Below are positions 37,001-51,200 of a stretch of DNA of 64,000 bases, piece by piece. The DNA is taken from the NCBI RefSeq assembly GCF_016097555.1, contig NC_054703.1, positions 19,416,479-19,480,478 on the forward strand, in the 5' to 3' direction. A program made the translations under genes and the position numbers. The notes beneath the pieces are model-generated. The model was not told the origin of the DNA. It did no database searches and worked only from the letters and a program-made list of their open reading frames with translations. Numbering within the stretch: position 1 is the stretch's first letter; every line of letters starts with the position of its first letter. This DNA comes from Gigantopelta aegis. Lineage: Eukaryota > Mollusca > Gastropoda > Neomphalida > Peltospiridae.

Positions 37001-39454
37001 GACGCGGGTCTGTGTGGATGGACACAGAGTAAGTCGGACCAGTTTGACTGGAATCTTCACCATGGATCGACGACCTCCGTCAACACGGGACCATATCGTG
37101 ACCATACCACGGGTTCGTAAACATCGCCAGCTTCCTTGCTAAGACATTGCTGTTTTAGTAGTTAGGCTTTTCGGCGTAACGCTGGTGGGCACTAGGTTAG
37201 TAAACATCGTCAGCTTCCTTGCTAAGACCTCGCTGTTTTAGTGGTTAGCCTTTTCGGCGTAACGCTGGTGGGTACTAGGTTGGTAAACATCGTCAGCTTC
37301 CTTGCTAAGACATCGCTGTTTTAGTGGTTAGGTGGCGTCATAAACTAAGCTTTACAATACACGAAAGTGTGTCTGTTTATCCATTACCAATAAATATCTT
37401 ACATTGTGTTGGGTACCCAGCCAAGTTGGCATTAAGAGCATTGGAAAGGCTTTGCTGCCAGGTCTGTTTTGAATCTGCCACGTGTCAGTATTGGTATCCC
37501 CTACAGTGGTTTTAAATATCATATTGAGCAATATATATTTTCGACTTGGCTCGATGATTGGGACATAAGCTTCATTTTGTGTAGCCAGTCCTGAGAGAGT
37601 GGCAGTCCTACAGGCGGTGCAGGAAGGATGAGATGGTCTCGTGCCCGCATCAGTCATACATACTTGACAAATTCATTTATTTTAAAGAAGGACCATCCGC
37701 CTCAGTATGAACACTGTCAGTGTACGCACACTGTGCGTCGTATTGTGGTGGAGTGTCATCACCAGAAGCCGACGAAAAGCGATATATTTGGCAACAGAAA
37801 TGTTTTGGAATCTTTTAAATTCCAGCCAGAATTTGTTTTCTTTTTTAAAGCACTTTGATTTCTATACAAAGTTATATAATATATATATTTACTTTAATGT
37901 TTATATTACAGTATACTTTTCCCCACAGCCGTGGTTTTACATAATTGTATAAATTTTATTCTTGATTTGACTAATATTTCCATATACTTACCTTTTCTGA
38001 CACCCAATGGCAATGTAAATTCTTGTACTGGTGTGTCGTTAAACATTCAATCATTCATTCATGCATTCATGCATTCATGCATGCATGCATTCATTCATTC
38101 ATTCATTCATAAATAAATAAATAAATAAAATAAACTTTATCCGAAGACTATGTTAAAATTATCAAATGTCTGACATCCGATAGCCCATGGTTAATGAATG
38201 TACTCTCAACAAAACAAACGTTTCTTCAGGAAACGGTAACTACGTTTATACGGAGGCCTCAGCCCCTAGACACCACGGGGATGTGGCGGTTCTGGTGTCC
38301 CCGCCCTTAACACTGACCGGCCCTATCTGCTTCTCCTTCTGGTATAACATGCATGGCACTGCTATGGGAAGTCTCAGAATTCTAGTGAAGGTGAGGTGAA
38401 AATAAACATAGAAAGGGTATACAACACTCAAAAGAAATATACAGCAGAATTATACAACACACGCACACGCACGCACCTTATATGCATACATGCATTAAAT
38501 ATATTAAATACATACATACATACATACATACATACATACAAGCCACAGGTTCGAGTCTCAGCAACAACATGGGACAATTTCTGAGGCCAGAAAGGATTTA
38601 TTTATCGCCTGCGCCAGTGCGTTAACTATGTATGTAACAGTCAAATACGATATACATACATAACTGTTCATGCATCAATACATACTAGCCAGTGCCAGGT
38701 TTGTGTCATGCACGTAGGCGGGATCGACCGCGTAGTTTGTAAACTCCGTGCCTAGGTTGAGTTAAACAGCATCCTTTTTATGGATGTCTGGATAGCTCAG
38801 AACGGATCTTGGCAAGTCTGCAAGTTGCGAGCGAATCGGTGCCACAGGTTCGAGTCCCAGCAACGGCATGAAACAATGTGTTGGGCCAAAAAGTATTTTA
38901 TTATTCTCGGCACCAGTGTGTTAATATCTATGTATGTAATAGTCAACCTCGACATACATACAATATATAAAGATTCATACATACATACATACGGTGTACT
39001 AACTAAAATATTTTAGACTGCCTAATATTTACTTTCAGGGACTTTTACCTGAAAGGGGCAGTCTGTATGTGAAAGACTTTATCAGTCTTCTTTTCCTTAT
39101 TGTCTTATAGCACCACCCTAGCGGCTCACCAAAACCGGTTTGGGAAGCGAGTGGTGAGAAAGGAAACGCGTGGATTCACGGTCAGGTCACTATACCAGCA
39201 CACACCAGCAATATCGTCATACAGGGCACTGTGGGAAACGGATTTTTAAGCGACATGGCCATTGATGACGTTTCAGCCACTTCCAGTTCCTGTTTGAAAG
39301 GTAATGTTACACAATTTCCGGTTCCGCTGTCAGTCAGTGACGTGTTCAGAAAGCCGAACGTTCGCGAATAGTTTGACTGGTACCGCGATTGCTGGCGCTC
39401 CTGAACATGTCTGTACCACGATCGTTCGCTCTCCTAAACATGTCTGTACCGTGA

Positions 39455-39526
<72 letters not shown>

Positions 39527-42500
39527 GCACATGTCTGTATCGTGATCGCTCTCTTTCTCTCCTGAACATGTCTGTACCGCGATCGCTCTCCTAAACATGT
39601 CTGTACCGCGATCGCTCGCTCTTCTGAACATGTCTGTACCGCGATCGCTCGCTCTCCTGAACATGTCTGTACCGCGATCGCTCCCTCTCCTGAACATGTC
39701 TGTAGTAAAATCTAAGATAGAAAATGTTCAGTTGATGACTTCATTTGCCGCTTGGTCGACTTCATCCTATGTCTCGATAGGCATATTTCTGGGTTGTCAC
39801 TATCAAACTTCTGTTCTGACAAAAATTGTCATCTCCAATAATATCTACATAATGTATTGGTTTGTGCGTGTGACGTTTGTGCGTGTGTTCTTATAATAAA
39901 TGGATAAATTTATGTTTAGTCAATATGACAAATGTAAAATGAAATATTTCTCTAATTTATAGTCAACCCGGTTTTGGTTTTTTTTTAAAAAGAAAGTTAA
40001 AACGTCTACTACCGTGATCTCGCATGCACGACTGTCATATTGACTGGTTTTCAGGGTTGTCGTCTAAAAAAGGAAATGTTAAACATTAAAACATATATCA
40101 GTCGGTGAAGCAAGTGCACCACGACTAGTATATCAAAGACCCTACTACGTGCTGTCCTGGCTGTGGGAAAGTGGATATAAAAGATCTCTTGCTGCTAATG
40201 AAAAAATGTAGCGAGTTTTCTCTAAAGTTATGATAAAAAATTGCCAAATGTTAGATATTCAATAGTCGATGATAAATAAATGAATACTCTAGTGGTGTTG
40301 TTAAACAAAACAAACTTAACTTTTTTTCTGGCTTTTAAAATGATTTTCATTGGTTAGGCCATTTCACTATTAGTCCGTCCCACAATATTTCCTGGATTTG
40401 CCCCATGTATAGTGACTGCCGGGTGGGAGCCGGTACGTGGGTGCGAACCCGGTACCTACCTGCTTCAAGTTGGCTAAACAACTACTCCACCGAGACTGGT
40501 ATATAACAGGAAGGAAGGAAGGAATGCTTTATTTAACGACTCATTTAATTCATTTTACGGTTATATGGCGTCATACGGTTATATGACGCAGACGGTTATA
40601 TGACGTTAGACATATGGTCAAGGACCACACAAACATATAACGAGAGTGGAAACCCACTGCCGCCACGCACTGGTCTACTCGTTCCTATTAGCAGCAAGGG
40701 ATATGCAGGCGCGGATCCATAATTTTTAAATGGGGGGGGGGGCCGAGGGCGCGAAGCGCCCGAGATTCCTAGGAGGATCCGGGGGCATGCTCCCCCTCGA
40801 AATTTTGAAATTTAAGTGGCCTGAAACGCGATTTCCTCGCATCTGAGTAACAAAATAGCTATGTTAACGTATGTTTTTGGTATTGTCATACTGTTTTTGT
40901 TATCTTCAAAATTTCATAAACTCTGCCGGTAAATGGGAAGAAATATCGAAACAAAATATAATTTAAAGACTCTTGGGAAATAAGTGCATTTTTGTGTAAT
41001 TCCACTCTAGTGTATGCTAATAATAACTTGACCCCCAAAATAGGGGGGGGGGGGGGGGCGGGCCCCTTGGGCCCCCCACTAAATCCGCGCCTGATATGCA
41101 GTATCTCACAGACAGGATAGTAAACACCACCGTGTTTGTTACACCAGTTGTGGAGCACTGACTGGAACGTTAATGTTTGTTTTGTTTAACGACATCACTA
41201 GAGCACATTGATTTATTAATCATTGGCTATTGGTTGTCAAACATTTGATAATTCTGACATATAGTCTTAGAGAGAAAACCCGCTACACTTTTCCATTAGT
41301 AGCAAGGGATCTTTTATATACACCATCCCACAGACACCATAGCATGTACCACGGCCTTTGATATAACAGTCGTGGAGCACTGGTTGGAACTACAAATAGC
41401 CCAATGGGCCCACCGACGGGGATCATTACAAGAAATTTGCTCAGTGAGCGCTGACTTAATTAAATTCAATGGTTAAGTAACGTTTTGACATTGCTTTTTT
41501 CCACTGTCAACACCGTTTTTATTTTAATAAAACGGCGGTCGCGAACCAGTTCGCTCAGAATATGGAACTTTAAAAAAATTTCCACTGTCATTTTCCATGT
41601 TTTTAAATCGTTTTGATTTCATTCCTAATGGGAAAAAAAGCTTGAGTCTCGAAGGGATTCCCGTGTCAAGCATTTTGACAGGAGGCGATTTCACCCCAGT
41701 TCGCTAGCCAATTAATGCCTGATATTTGATTGGTGCAGATCATGATCCGTCATTTTTTAATTGAAAAAGCGTTAAGTTTGCCGGCTATCTTACTCTCAGC
41801 GCATGCGAATTCTTGTCTGCTGTTGTGAAAACGTCAAGGTTTGTAAAGAAATGTATAATTTTCTCGATTTTATGGGCTTTTATGACTTAGGGATTGATTT
41901 GAGATTATGCTATATTTGTAATTTCTGTCTTATAAACAACATGAAGGTGTTTTTGTGTGTGTGTTGCCCGGTAAAAATCTGATATGCGTGGGCTGTACCA
42001 TTGCTGCTGCTGCTGCTGCTGCTGCAAGGGGTGGGTGAGTGGTATGTTCTGTGCATGTCGGTTTTTGGGTTGTTTGTTTTTTTGTTCATACGAAATTTAT
42101 TAAAGGGAGGGTCAACTCAAATATGAGCCTGTTGGAAAGATGCATACCCGGACAACCAACACATACTGACACTTTAAAAAATGAAAAACGCGTAATTTTA
42201 GAGTTAATAAAAAAAAAATCGTGATTATTCCTGCTAACTGGGGGCAGCCATTTTCTTTTCTTTCCGGTGCATCAGGAATTCTGGCTTGAGGCTAAGTGAC
42301 GTCAGCTCCGACCAACTCCAGTATGCACAGTGTGTAAACAAAGGCAGTCATTTACGACAAGATGCTTCGCTTTTATCAACCTGACTTGTAAAACAACATA
42401 AATGACTTGATAGTATAACAAACTATTTAACTAAATATATTTCAGTTTGCATTACTAGAACGAAATGGGGTTATAGTATTTTTCTCTCTTAAAAATCTGT

Positions 42501-45057
42501 AGACAAATGCATATTATTAGACCTATTGGTTGGGTACGTTGGAGTGAAAACGACCACTCATGATACACAAGTGATCATTTTCTTTTCTTTGGGACTACGT
42601 ATTTGGCCACTTTTATGATTTTAGATGGAAAGTCTACTTAATCAAGGGTTCAACAGACTTATTTACAGTAATAAAGCAGGACGGCTGGTAATGTCCATTA
42701 TCATTTTAGGGGTAGCCGCGCAGCTACCCCACAATACCCTGTGATCTTTATAAAACGTGCATGTATTATTTTTTTTTGTGTGTCTAGAAATACATTGACT
42801 GGGGACCATCTAAATATACACCAGCCAATCAGGAACCACAGGCACAGGCCACGGAGAGAAAAGACCAATTAACTAAGAAAACACTCCGATTATCATTTCA
42901 GTACGTGGGTTAATGTAGGGACAAAACACAATACACTTATTTCGACACTTTGACAATGATGGTTTATTTTGTATTGAGAAAATAATATATACTTATTGCT
43001 GGTTTACTGTGATGAATATTATTATAGAACATTACGATGCATCCGCAAAAATCTTTGTTTTGTTTCTTCAGTTCTAAGACTAATTCCTGACGTGACACGT
43101 TAAGTATTACGTAACCACCGGCTCGCCAGAGGGCGTATTGACTGGGGTGGTACAAAATGGCTGCGCCAGTTATATATACTATTTCCTTTCATGGACGGAG
43201 GAGCCGGCAGGCGTGCGCTACAACAGCTTGTTCTGAATGTGCACGTAAAACCCTATGATATGACATGACATATATATACATACTAGCCGTCACATTCAAC
43301 CGTGTTATTAATTAATTATGAGATGATACTTGTTGATATTGAGCAATAATGTGCATTATATATCGTTGAATATGCATACGAGGCCAAATGCCTTAGTTGT
43401 CCCGTCCTTTAATTAATTAATATTTTTGCCCGAAAATTGGAACACAAAATACCCTTCTTCTAACTTCTTTAGAAGTAAAGTTACTGCTGAAAACGTAGGT
43501 GCCGATTGCCGTGACGCAAACTGTAGTGCAGTGTGTGCAAGAGTCAGGTGAACTATAATTGTTTCAGCTTGCATGTCAGTCTGGAAGAAAGAAACAAACT
43601 AACTGTAAACTGAAATAAACAAAATAAAACATTATGTACAGATTAAAATGGCCCTGTTACACAAACACTCAACACCGAGTGTCAATGTGCAGCAGTATTG
43701 TCCTGTACAGCACAGGTAAATATTGTATGATTTACACCCTTTCTCTGTAATTGCCTAGTCCGGCTCTGGCGCAGACAGCGGGACAGCTAGTCGACATTTA
43801 GACGGATGGCGCGTCATAAATCTACAAATAGACCCCCACGCCAGCAAACTTCTTGTAATTTGATCTATCGCGTATCACGCGAGCGCTTTACCACTGGGCC
43901 ACGTCCCGCCCCTGACTGGAAGGAGCAGGTATATAGAAAAACACATAAATAGTAAGATGATTTTAAACCTGCAGATGATTCGTTGGCCTGTGATTTTGAG
44001 AAAGGTATGTGCCGGTGGCGTCAGGCTCAGTATGACGGCAGTGACTGGACGCGTCACACAGGGCCCACCCCCTCACTCGACACGGGACCCGGCTCTGACC
44101 ACACAACCGGACGTGAGTATTTCTTGTCTACTTTTAACTTCTTCTTCTTGCATTCTTTTCTTTTCCAGTGCTGCCTCTTTATACTTTTAAAAACATGTTA
44201 TACTTTTTTCTTAGAAATGCTACTTTTTATACTTTTAAATACTTGTTTTCACATGAAATATGCAGAACAGAGTGTTCAACAATCACAAATGCTCATAGCA
44301 TGGTAGGCTCCTACACACCATTCCTTCAGGTTGGTCATAAGCAGCAAACATTAGTGGGACAAAGGTAGCGAATGTCACATGGTTACCTAGCGGGGTAAGT
44401 TGATGAAAAAATAGACTTTTTTAACACTTTTTTTAGACCATTTTGATACTTTTTTGGGGGCAAGATTCCATACTGTTTTTTGACAATGCAGAGTGACAGC
44501 ACTGATTTTTCTATTTTTAAAATTATAAACACTGTATTTAATGATATTTTGTGGTGGGAGACTGAATATTGACAGTTTTTAACACTGAGCGCACTCTAGC
44601 CGTATTGTCTCATATATTTACTAGGACACCCACGCTAAATAATAATGATGTTTTGATGGCTAGCACAATTTTCTAGCTTACATAGAACAAACTATTGATC
44701 AATGTTTAAATAACATTATTATTATTATTATTATTATTTGGCTGGTTTAAATTATACTATTGGGTTTATTTTTATACAGTAGACAAACGGTTAAATTATT
44801 TGATATGGATGCCATTTGTCATTAATTCTTAGTTAGTATTATTGTTATTATTGTTGTAATTGTTTCTGTTTTTATTATTATTATTATGTTGTTTATTATT
44901 ATTTCTTTTTGATATTATTATTATTAGTAGTAGTAGTATCATGTCATATTACTACTACTGCTATAACTATTACTACTACTACTACTACTTTTACTATTAC
45001 TACTACTACTACTACTACTATAACTACTACTACTACTATTGCTACTACTATTACTAT

Positions 45058-45089
<32 letters not shown>

Positions 45090-45206
45090 TTACTATTGCT
45101 ACTACTATTACTACTATTGCTGTAACTATTATTATTACTACTACTACTACTACTACTATTATTATTATTATTTTAATATACATGTATGTAGTAATATTAT
45201 TTTCTG

Positions 45207-45237
<31 letters not shown>

Positions 45238-48200
45238 CATCATCTTGGTCATTGTCATCTTCCAGATGGTTATTATGTCTACTTTGAGACGTCTTCCGTC
45301 AAAGTTGGAGCAACTGCTACGTTGGAGTCACCGATTGTGACGTTTCACACAAAAACGTGTCTGCATTTCTATTATCATATGCTAGGCAACACGATGGGCC
45401 ACTTACGAATCAAAATACTGGTTAGTTCATAAAGACCTATACAGAACAATTCACCTCCACTTTAGCCCTAATATCCACAGGTTCACCCCTAACAGGGAGG
45501 CAGGAAGAGAGGTCAGGGCAAATATAATTTTTAGTTCATAGGTGCGTTTTATGTTATGCTGGAGATGACTATATTATCACCTATGAACTACTAATTAATA
45601 CAGTATATTATTTTAACGACACCACTAGAGCACATTGATTTATTAATCATCAGCTATTGGATGTCAACTATTTTGACATAAGAGAAAACCCGCTACATTT
45701 TTCTATTAGTAGCAAGGGATGTTTTATATTATTTTAACGACACCACTAGGGCACATTGATTTATTAATCATCAGCTAGTGGATGTCAACTATTTTGACAT
45801 AAGAGGAAACCCGCTACATTTTTCTATTAGTAGCAAGGGATGTTTTATATTATTTTAACGACACCACTAGAGCACATTGATTTATTAATCATCAGCTATT
45901 GGATGTCAACTATTTTGACACAAGAGGAAACCCGCTACATTTTTCTATTAGTAGCAAGGCATGTTTTATATGCACCATCCTACAGACAGGACGATATATT
46001 AATGTACGTTCATTCGTTTTAATGTCCCCCTCCCCTCTCTCCATTTATATTAGGTTAGTTACGACCCTGGGAACATTCTCTTCTGGAAGCACGCTGCTTA
46101 GTGACTAGAGCGCTAATCTGAACCCTGAGTGAGTGCTCCGCAAAGCCCAATGGGTAGGTGTAAACCACTTGCACCGACCAGTGATCCATAACTGGTTCAA
46201 CAAAGGCCATGGTTTGTGCTATCCTGCCTGTGGGAAGCGCAAATAAAATATCCCTTGCTACTAATCAGAAAGAGTAGCCCATGTAGTGGCGACAGCGGGT
46301 TTCCTCTCAAAATCTATGTGGTCCTTAACCATATGTCTGACACCATATAACCGTAAATAAAATGTGTTGAGTGCGTCGTTAAATAAAACATTTCTTTCTT
46401 TCTTTCGCTAATCTGAAGTCGATCCCCATTATTATTAGATTAATCAACTCTGGGGGATTTTGGTGGTGGTGGTATTTTTTCGGTAACAACCCAGAGGAGG
46501 ATTCAAATATAATCATTACCTCTTTTTGTTTTGCCTTTTATTTTTTATTTTTTTATTTTTTTAAATTATTATTATTATTATTATTATTATGTTTCCCTTT
46601 TCACGAGTTTGTCCATTTTTGCTCAGTTCCACCCCATCCCCAATATATTTCCTAGATCAGCCCCTAAAACCAGTGTTCCGCGACTGTTATATCAAATTGT
46701 GTGATATGTAAAAGATCCCTTGCTGCTATGTCATAGGAGTAGCCAGAGTGTGCTTTTGTTTAACGACACCACTAGAACACATTGATTAATTAAATCATAA
46801 TCATAGACTCGTAGTCATCAGAAGAAACCTGATACATTTTTTTCTAATGCAGCAAGGGATCTTTTGTATGCACTTTCCCACATACAGGAAATACATACCA
46901 CGGGCTTTGACCAGTTGTGGCGCACTGGTTGGAACAAGAAAACCCCCAATAAGCTGAATGGACCCACCGAGATGGTTCGATCCTCCGACGCAATCACCCC
47001 AAACAAGCACTTAACCGACTGAGCTAAATCCCGCCCCTGGAGTCGCTAGAGGGGCTGTAGATTTCTTCTTCCACACTCTGAACTACTAGCAGTGTGTTGT
47101 AATAACCCTTGTGCAGTGTTGGTTGTAACTGGAGGGTGAGGGACGTCGCCCAGTGCTAAACTAGCAGTGTGTTGTAATAACCCTTGTGCAGTGTTGGTTG
47201 TAATTGGAGGGTAAGGGACGTCGCTCAGTGATAAACTACTAGCAGTGTGTTGTAATAACCGTTGTGCAGTGTTGGTTGTAACTGGAGGGTGGGGGACGTA
47301 GCCCAGTGTGTTGTAATAACAGTTGTACAGTGTTGGTTGTAACTGGAGGGCGAGGGACGTAGCCCAGTGCTAAACTACTACCAGTGTGTTGTAATAACCG
47401 TTGTACAGTGTTGGTTGTAACTGGAGGGTGAGGGACGTAGCCCAGTGTGTTGTAATAACCGTTGTGCAGTGTTGGTTGTAACTGGAGGGTGAGGGACGTA
47501 GCCCAGTGCTAAACTACTAGCAGTGTGTTGTAATAACCGTTGTGCAGTGTTGGTTGTAACTGGAGGGTGAGGGACGTCGCCCAGTGCTAAACTACTAGCA
47601 GTGTGTTGTAATAACCGTTGTGCAGTGTTGGTTGTAACTGGAGGGTGAGGGACGTAGCCCAGTGCTGTACTAGCAGTGTGTTGTAATAACCGTTGTGCAG
47701 TGTTGGTTGTAACTGGAGGGTGAGGGACGTAGCCCAGTGTGTTGTAATAACCGTTGTAGCAGTGTTGGTTGTAATAACTGGAGGGTAACTGGAGGGTGAC
47801 GTCGCTCAGTGCTAAACTACTAGCAGTGTGTTGTAATAACCGTTGTGCAGTGTTGGTTGTAACTGGAGGGTGAGGGACGTAGCCCAGTGCTAAACTACTA
47901 GCAGTGTGTTGTAATAACCGTTGTGCAGTGTTGGTTGTAACTGGAGGGTGAGGGACGTAGCCCAGTGTTGTAATAACTAAACTACTGGAGCGTAGCCCAG
48001 TGTGTTGTAATAACCGTTGTGCAGTGTTGGTTGTAACTGGAGGGTGAGGGACGTAGCCCAGTGTGTTGTAATAACCGTTGTGCAGTGTTGGTTGTAACTG
48101 GAGGGTGAGGGACGTAGCCCAGTGTGTTGTAATAACCGTTGTGCAGTGTTGGTTGTAACTGGAGGGTGAGGGACGTCGCCCAGTGTGTTGTAATAACCGT

Positions 48201-51200
48201 TGTGCAGTGTTGGTTGTAACTACGTAGCCCAGTGTGTTGTAATAACCGTTGTGCAGTGTTGGTTGTAACTGGAGGGTGAGGGACGTCGCCCAGTGTGTTG
48301 TAATAACCGTTGTGCAGTGTTGGTTGTAACTGGAGGGTGAGGGACGTAGCCCAGTGTGTTGTAATAACCGTTGTGCAGTGTTGGTTGTAACTGGAGGGTG
48401 AGGGACGTAGCCCAGTGTGTTGTAATAACCGTTGTGCAGTGTTGGTTGTAACTGGAGGGTGAGGGACGTGCTAAACCCAGTGTGTTGTAATAACCGTTGT
48501 GCAGTGTTGGTTGTAACTGGAGGGTGAGGGACGTAGCCCAGTGTGTTGTAATAACCGTTGTGCAGTGTTGGTTGTAACTGGAGGGTGAGGGACGTCGCCC
48601 AGTGCTAAACTACTAGCAGTGTGTTGTAATAACCGTTGTGCAGTGTTGGTTGTAACTGGAGGGTGAGGGACGTAGCCCAGTGTGTTGTAATAACCGTTGT
48701 GCAGTGTTGGTTGTAACTGGAGGGTGAGGGACGTCGCCCAGTGTAAACTACTAATAAATAACCGTTGTGCAGTGTTGGTTGTAACTGGAGGGTGAGGGAC
48801 GTAGCCCAGTGTGTTGTAAGTGTGTTGTAATAACCGTTGTGCAGTGTTGGTTGTAACTGGAGGGTGAGGGACGTAGCCCAGTGCTAAACTACTAGCAGTG
48901 TGTTGTAATAACCGTTGTGCAGTGTTGGTTGTAACTGGAGGGTGAGGGACGTAGCCCAGTGTGTTGTAATAACCGTTGTGCAGTGTTGGTTGTAACTGGA
49001 GGGTGAGGGACGTAGCCCAGTGTGTTGTAATAACCGTTGTGCAGTGTTGGTTGTAACTGGAGGGTGAGGGACAGTGTGTTGTAATAACCGTTGTGCAGTG
49101 TTGGTTGTAACTGGAGGGTGAGGGACGTAGCCCAGTGCTAAACTACTAGCAGTGTGTTGTAATAACCGTTGTGCAGTGTTGGTTGTAACTGGAGGGTGAG
49201 GGACGTCGCCCAGTGTGTTGTAATAACCGTTGTGCAGTGTTGGTTGTAACTGGAGGGTGAGGGACGTAGCCCAGTGCTAAACTACTAGCAGTGTGTTGTA
49301 ATAACCGTTGTGCAGTGTTGGTTGTAACTGGAGGGTGAGGGACGTAGCCCAGTGTGTTGTAGCAGTGTGTAATACCGTTGTGCAGTGTTGGTTGTAACTG
49401 GAGGGTGAGGGACGTAGCCCAGTGCTAAACTACTAGCAGTGTGTTGTAATAACCGTTGTGCAGTGTTGGTTGTAACTGGAGGGTGAGGGACGTAGCCCAG
49501 TGCTAAACTACTAGCAGTGTGTTGTAATAACCGTTGTGCAGTGTTGGTTGTAACTGGAGGGTGAGGGACGTAGCCCAGTGCTAAACTACTAGCAGTGTGT
49601 TGTAATAACCGTTGTGCAGTGTTGGTTGTAACTGGAGGGTGAGGGACGTAGCCCAGTTTGTTGTAATAACCGTTGTGCAGTGTTGGCTGTAACTGGAGGG
49701 TGAGGGACGTAGCCCAGTGCTAAACTACTAGCAGTGTGTTGTAATAACCGTTGTGCAGTGTTGGTTGTAACTGGAGGGTGAGGGACGTAGCCCAGTGCTA
49801 AACTACTAGCAGTGTGTTGTAATAACCGTTGTGCAGTGTTGGTTGTAACTGGAGGGTGAGGGACGTAGCCCAGTGTGTTGTAATAACCGTTGTGCAGTGT
49901 TGGTTGTAACTGGAGGGTGAGGGACGTCGCCCAGTGTTAAACTACTAGCAGTGTGTTGTAATAACCGTTGTGCAGTGTTGGTTGTAACTGGAGGGTGAGG
50001 GACGTAGCCCAGTGCTAAACTACTAGCAGTGTGTTGTAATAACCGTTGTGCAGTGTTGGTTGTAACTGGAGGGTGAGGGACGTAACTGGAGTGGTAAACT
50101 ACGTAGCCCAGTGTGTTGTAATAACCGTTGTGCAGTGTTGGTTGTGGAGGGTGAGGGACGTGGAGGGTGAGGGAGTGTTGGTTGTAACTGGAGGGTAGGG
50201 ACGTAGCCCAGTGCTAAACTACTAGCAGTGTGTTGTAATAACCGTTGTGCAGTGTTGGTTGTAACTGGAGGGTGAGGGACGTAGCCCAGTGCTAGTGTGT
50301 TGTAGCAGTGTGTTTTGTAATAGGGTGACCGTTGTGCAGTGTTGGTTGTAACTGGAGGGTGAGGGACGTCGCCCGTAGCCCAGTGTGTTGTAATAACCGT
50401 TGTGCAGTGTTGGTTGTAACTGGAGGGTGAGGGACGTAGCCCAGTGCTAAACTACTAGCAGTGTGTTGTAATAACCGTTGTGCAGTGTTGGTTGTAACTG
50501 GAGGGTGAGGGACGTCGCCCAGTGTGTTGTAATAACCGTTGTGCAGTGTTGGTTGTAACTGGAGGGTGAGGGACGTCGCCCAGTGCTAAACTACTAGCAG
50601 TGTGTTGTAATAACCGTTGTGCAGTGTTGGTTGTAACTGGAGGGTGAGGGACGTAGCCCAGTGTGTTGTAATAACCGTTGTGCAGTACTAGCGTGTGTGT
50701 AATAACCGTTGTGCAGTGTTGGTTGTAACTGGAGGGTGAGGGACGTAGCCCAGTGCTAAACTACTAGCAGTGTGTTGTAATAACCGTTGTGCAGTGTTGG
50801 TTGTAACTGGAGGGTGAGGGACGTAGCCCAGTGTGTTGTAATAACCGTTGTGCAGTGTTGGTTGTAACTGGAGGGTGAGGGACGTAGCCCAGTGCTAAAC
50901 TACTAGCAGTGTGTTGTAATAACCGTTGTGCAGTGTTGGTTGTAACTGGAGGGTGAGGGACGTAGCCCAGTGCTAAACTACTAGCAGTGTGTTGTAATAA
51001 CCGTTGTGCAGTGTTGGTTGTAACTGGAGGGTGAGGGACGTCGCCCAGTGTGTTGTAATAACCGTTGTGCAGTGTTGGTTGTAACTGGAGGGTGAGGGAC
51101 GTAGCCCAGTGCTAAACTACTAGCAGTGTGTTGTAATAACCGTTGTGCAGTGTTGGCTGTAACTGGAGGGTGAGGGACGTAGCCCAGTGTGTTGTAATAA

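Noticed and set aside
44860..45432. Tyr-, Thr- or Val-rich long frames on both strands before exon 14
   Set aside because: Translation of a trinucleotide tract; only the last part (45266-45420) is a genuine exon.
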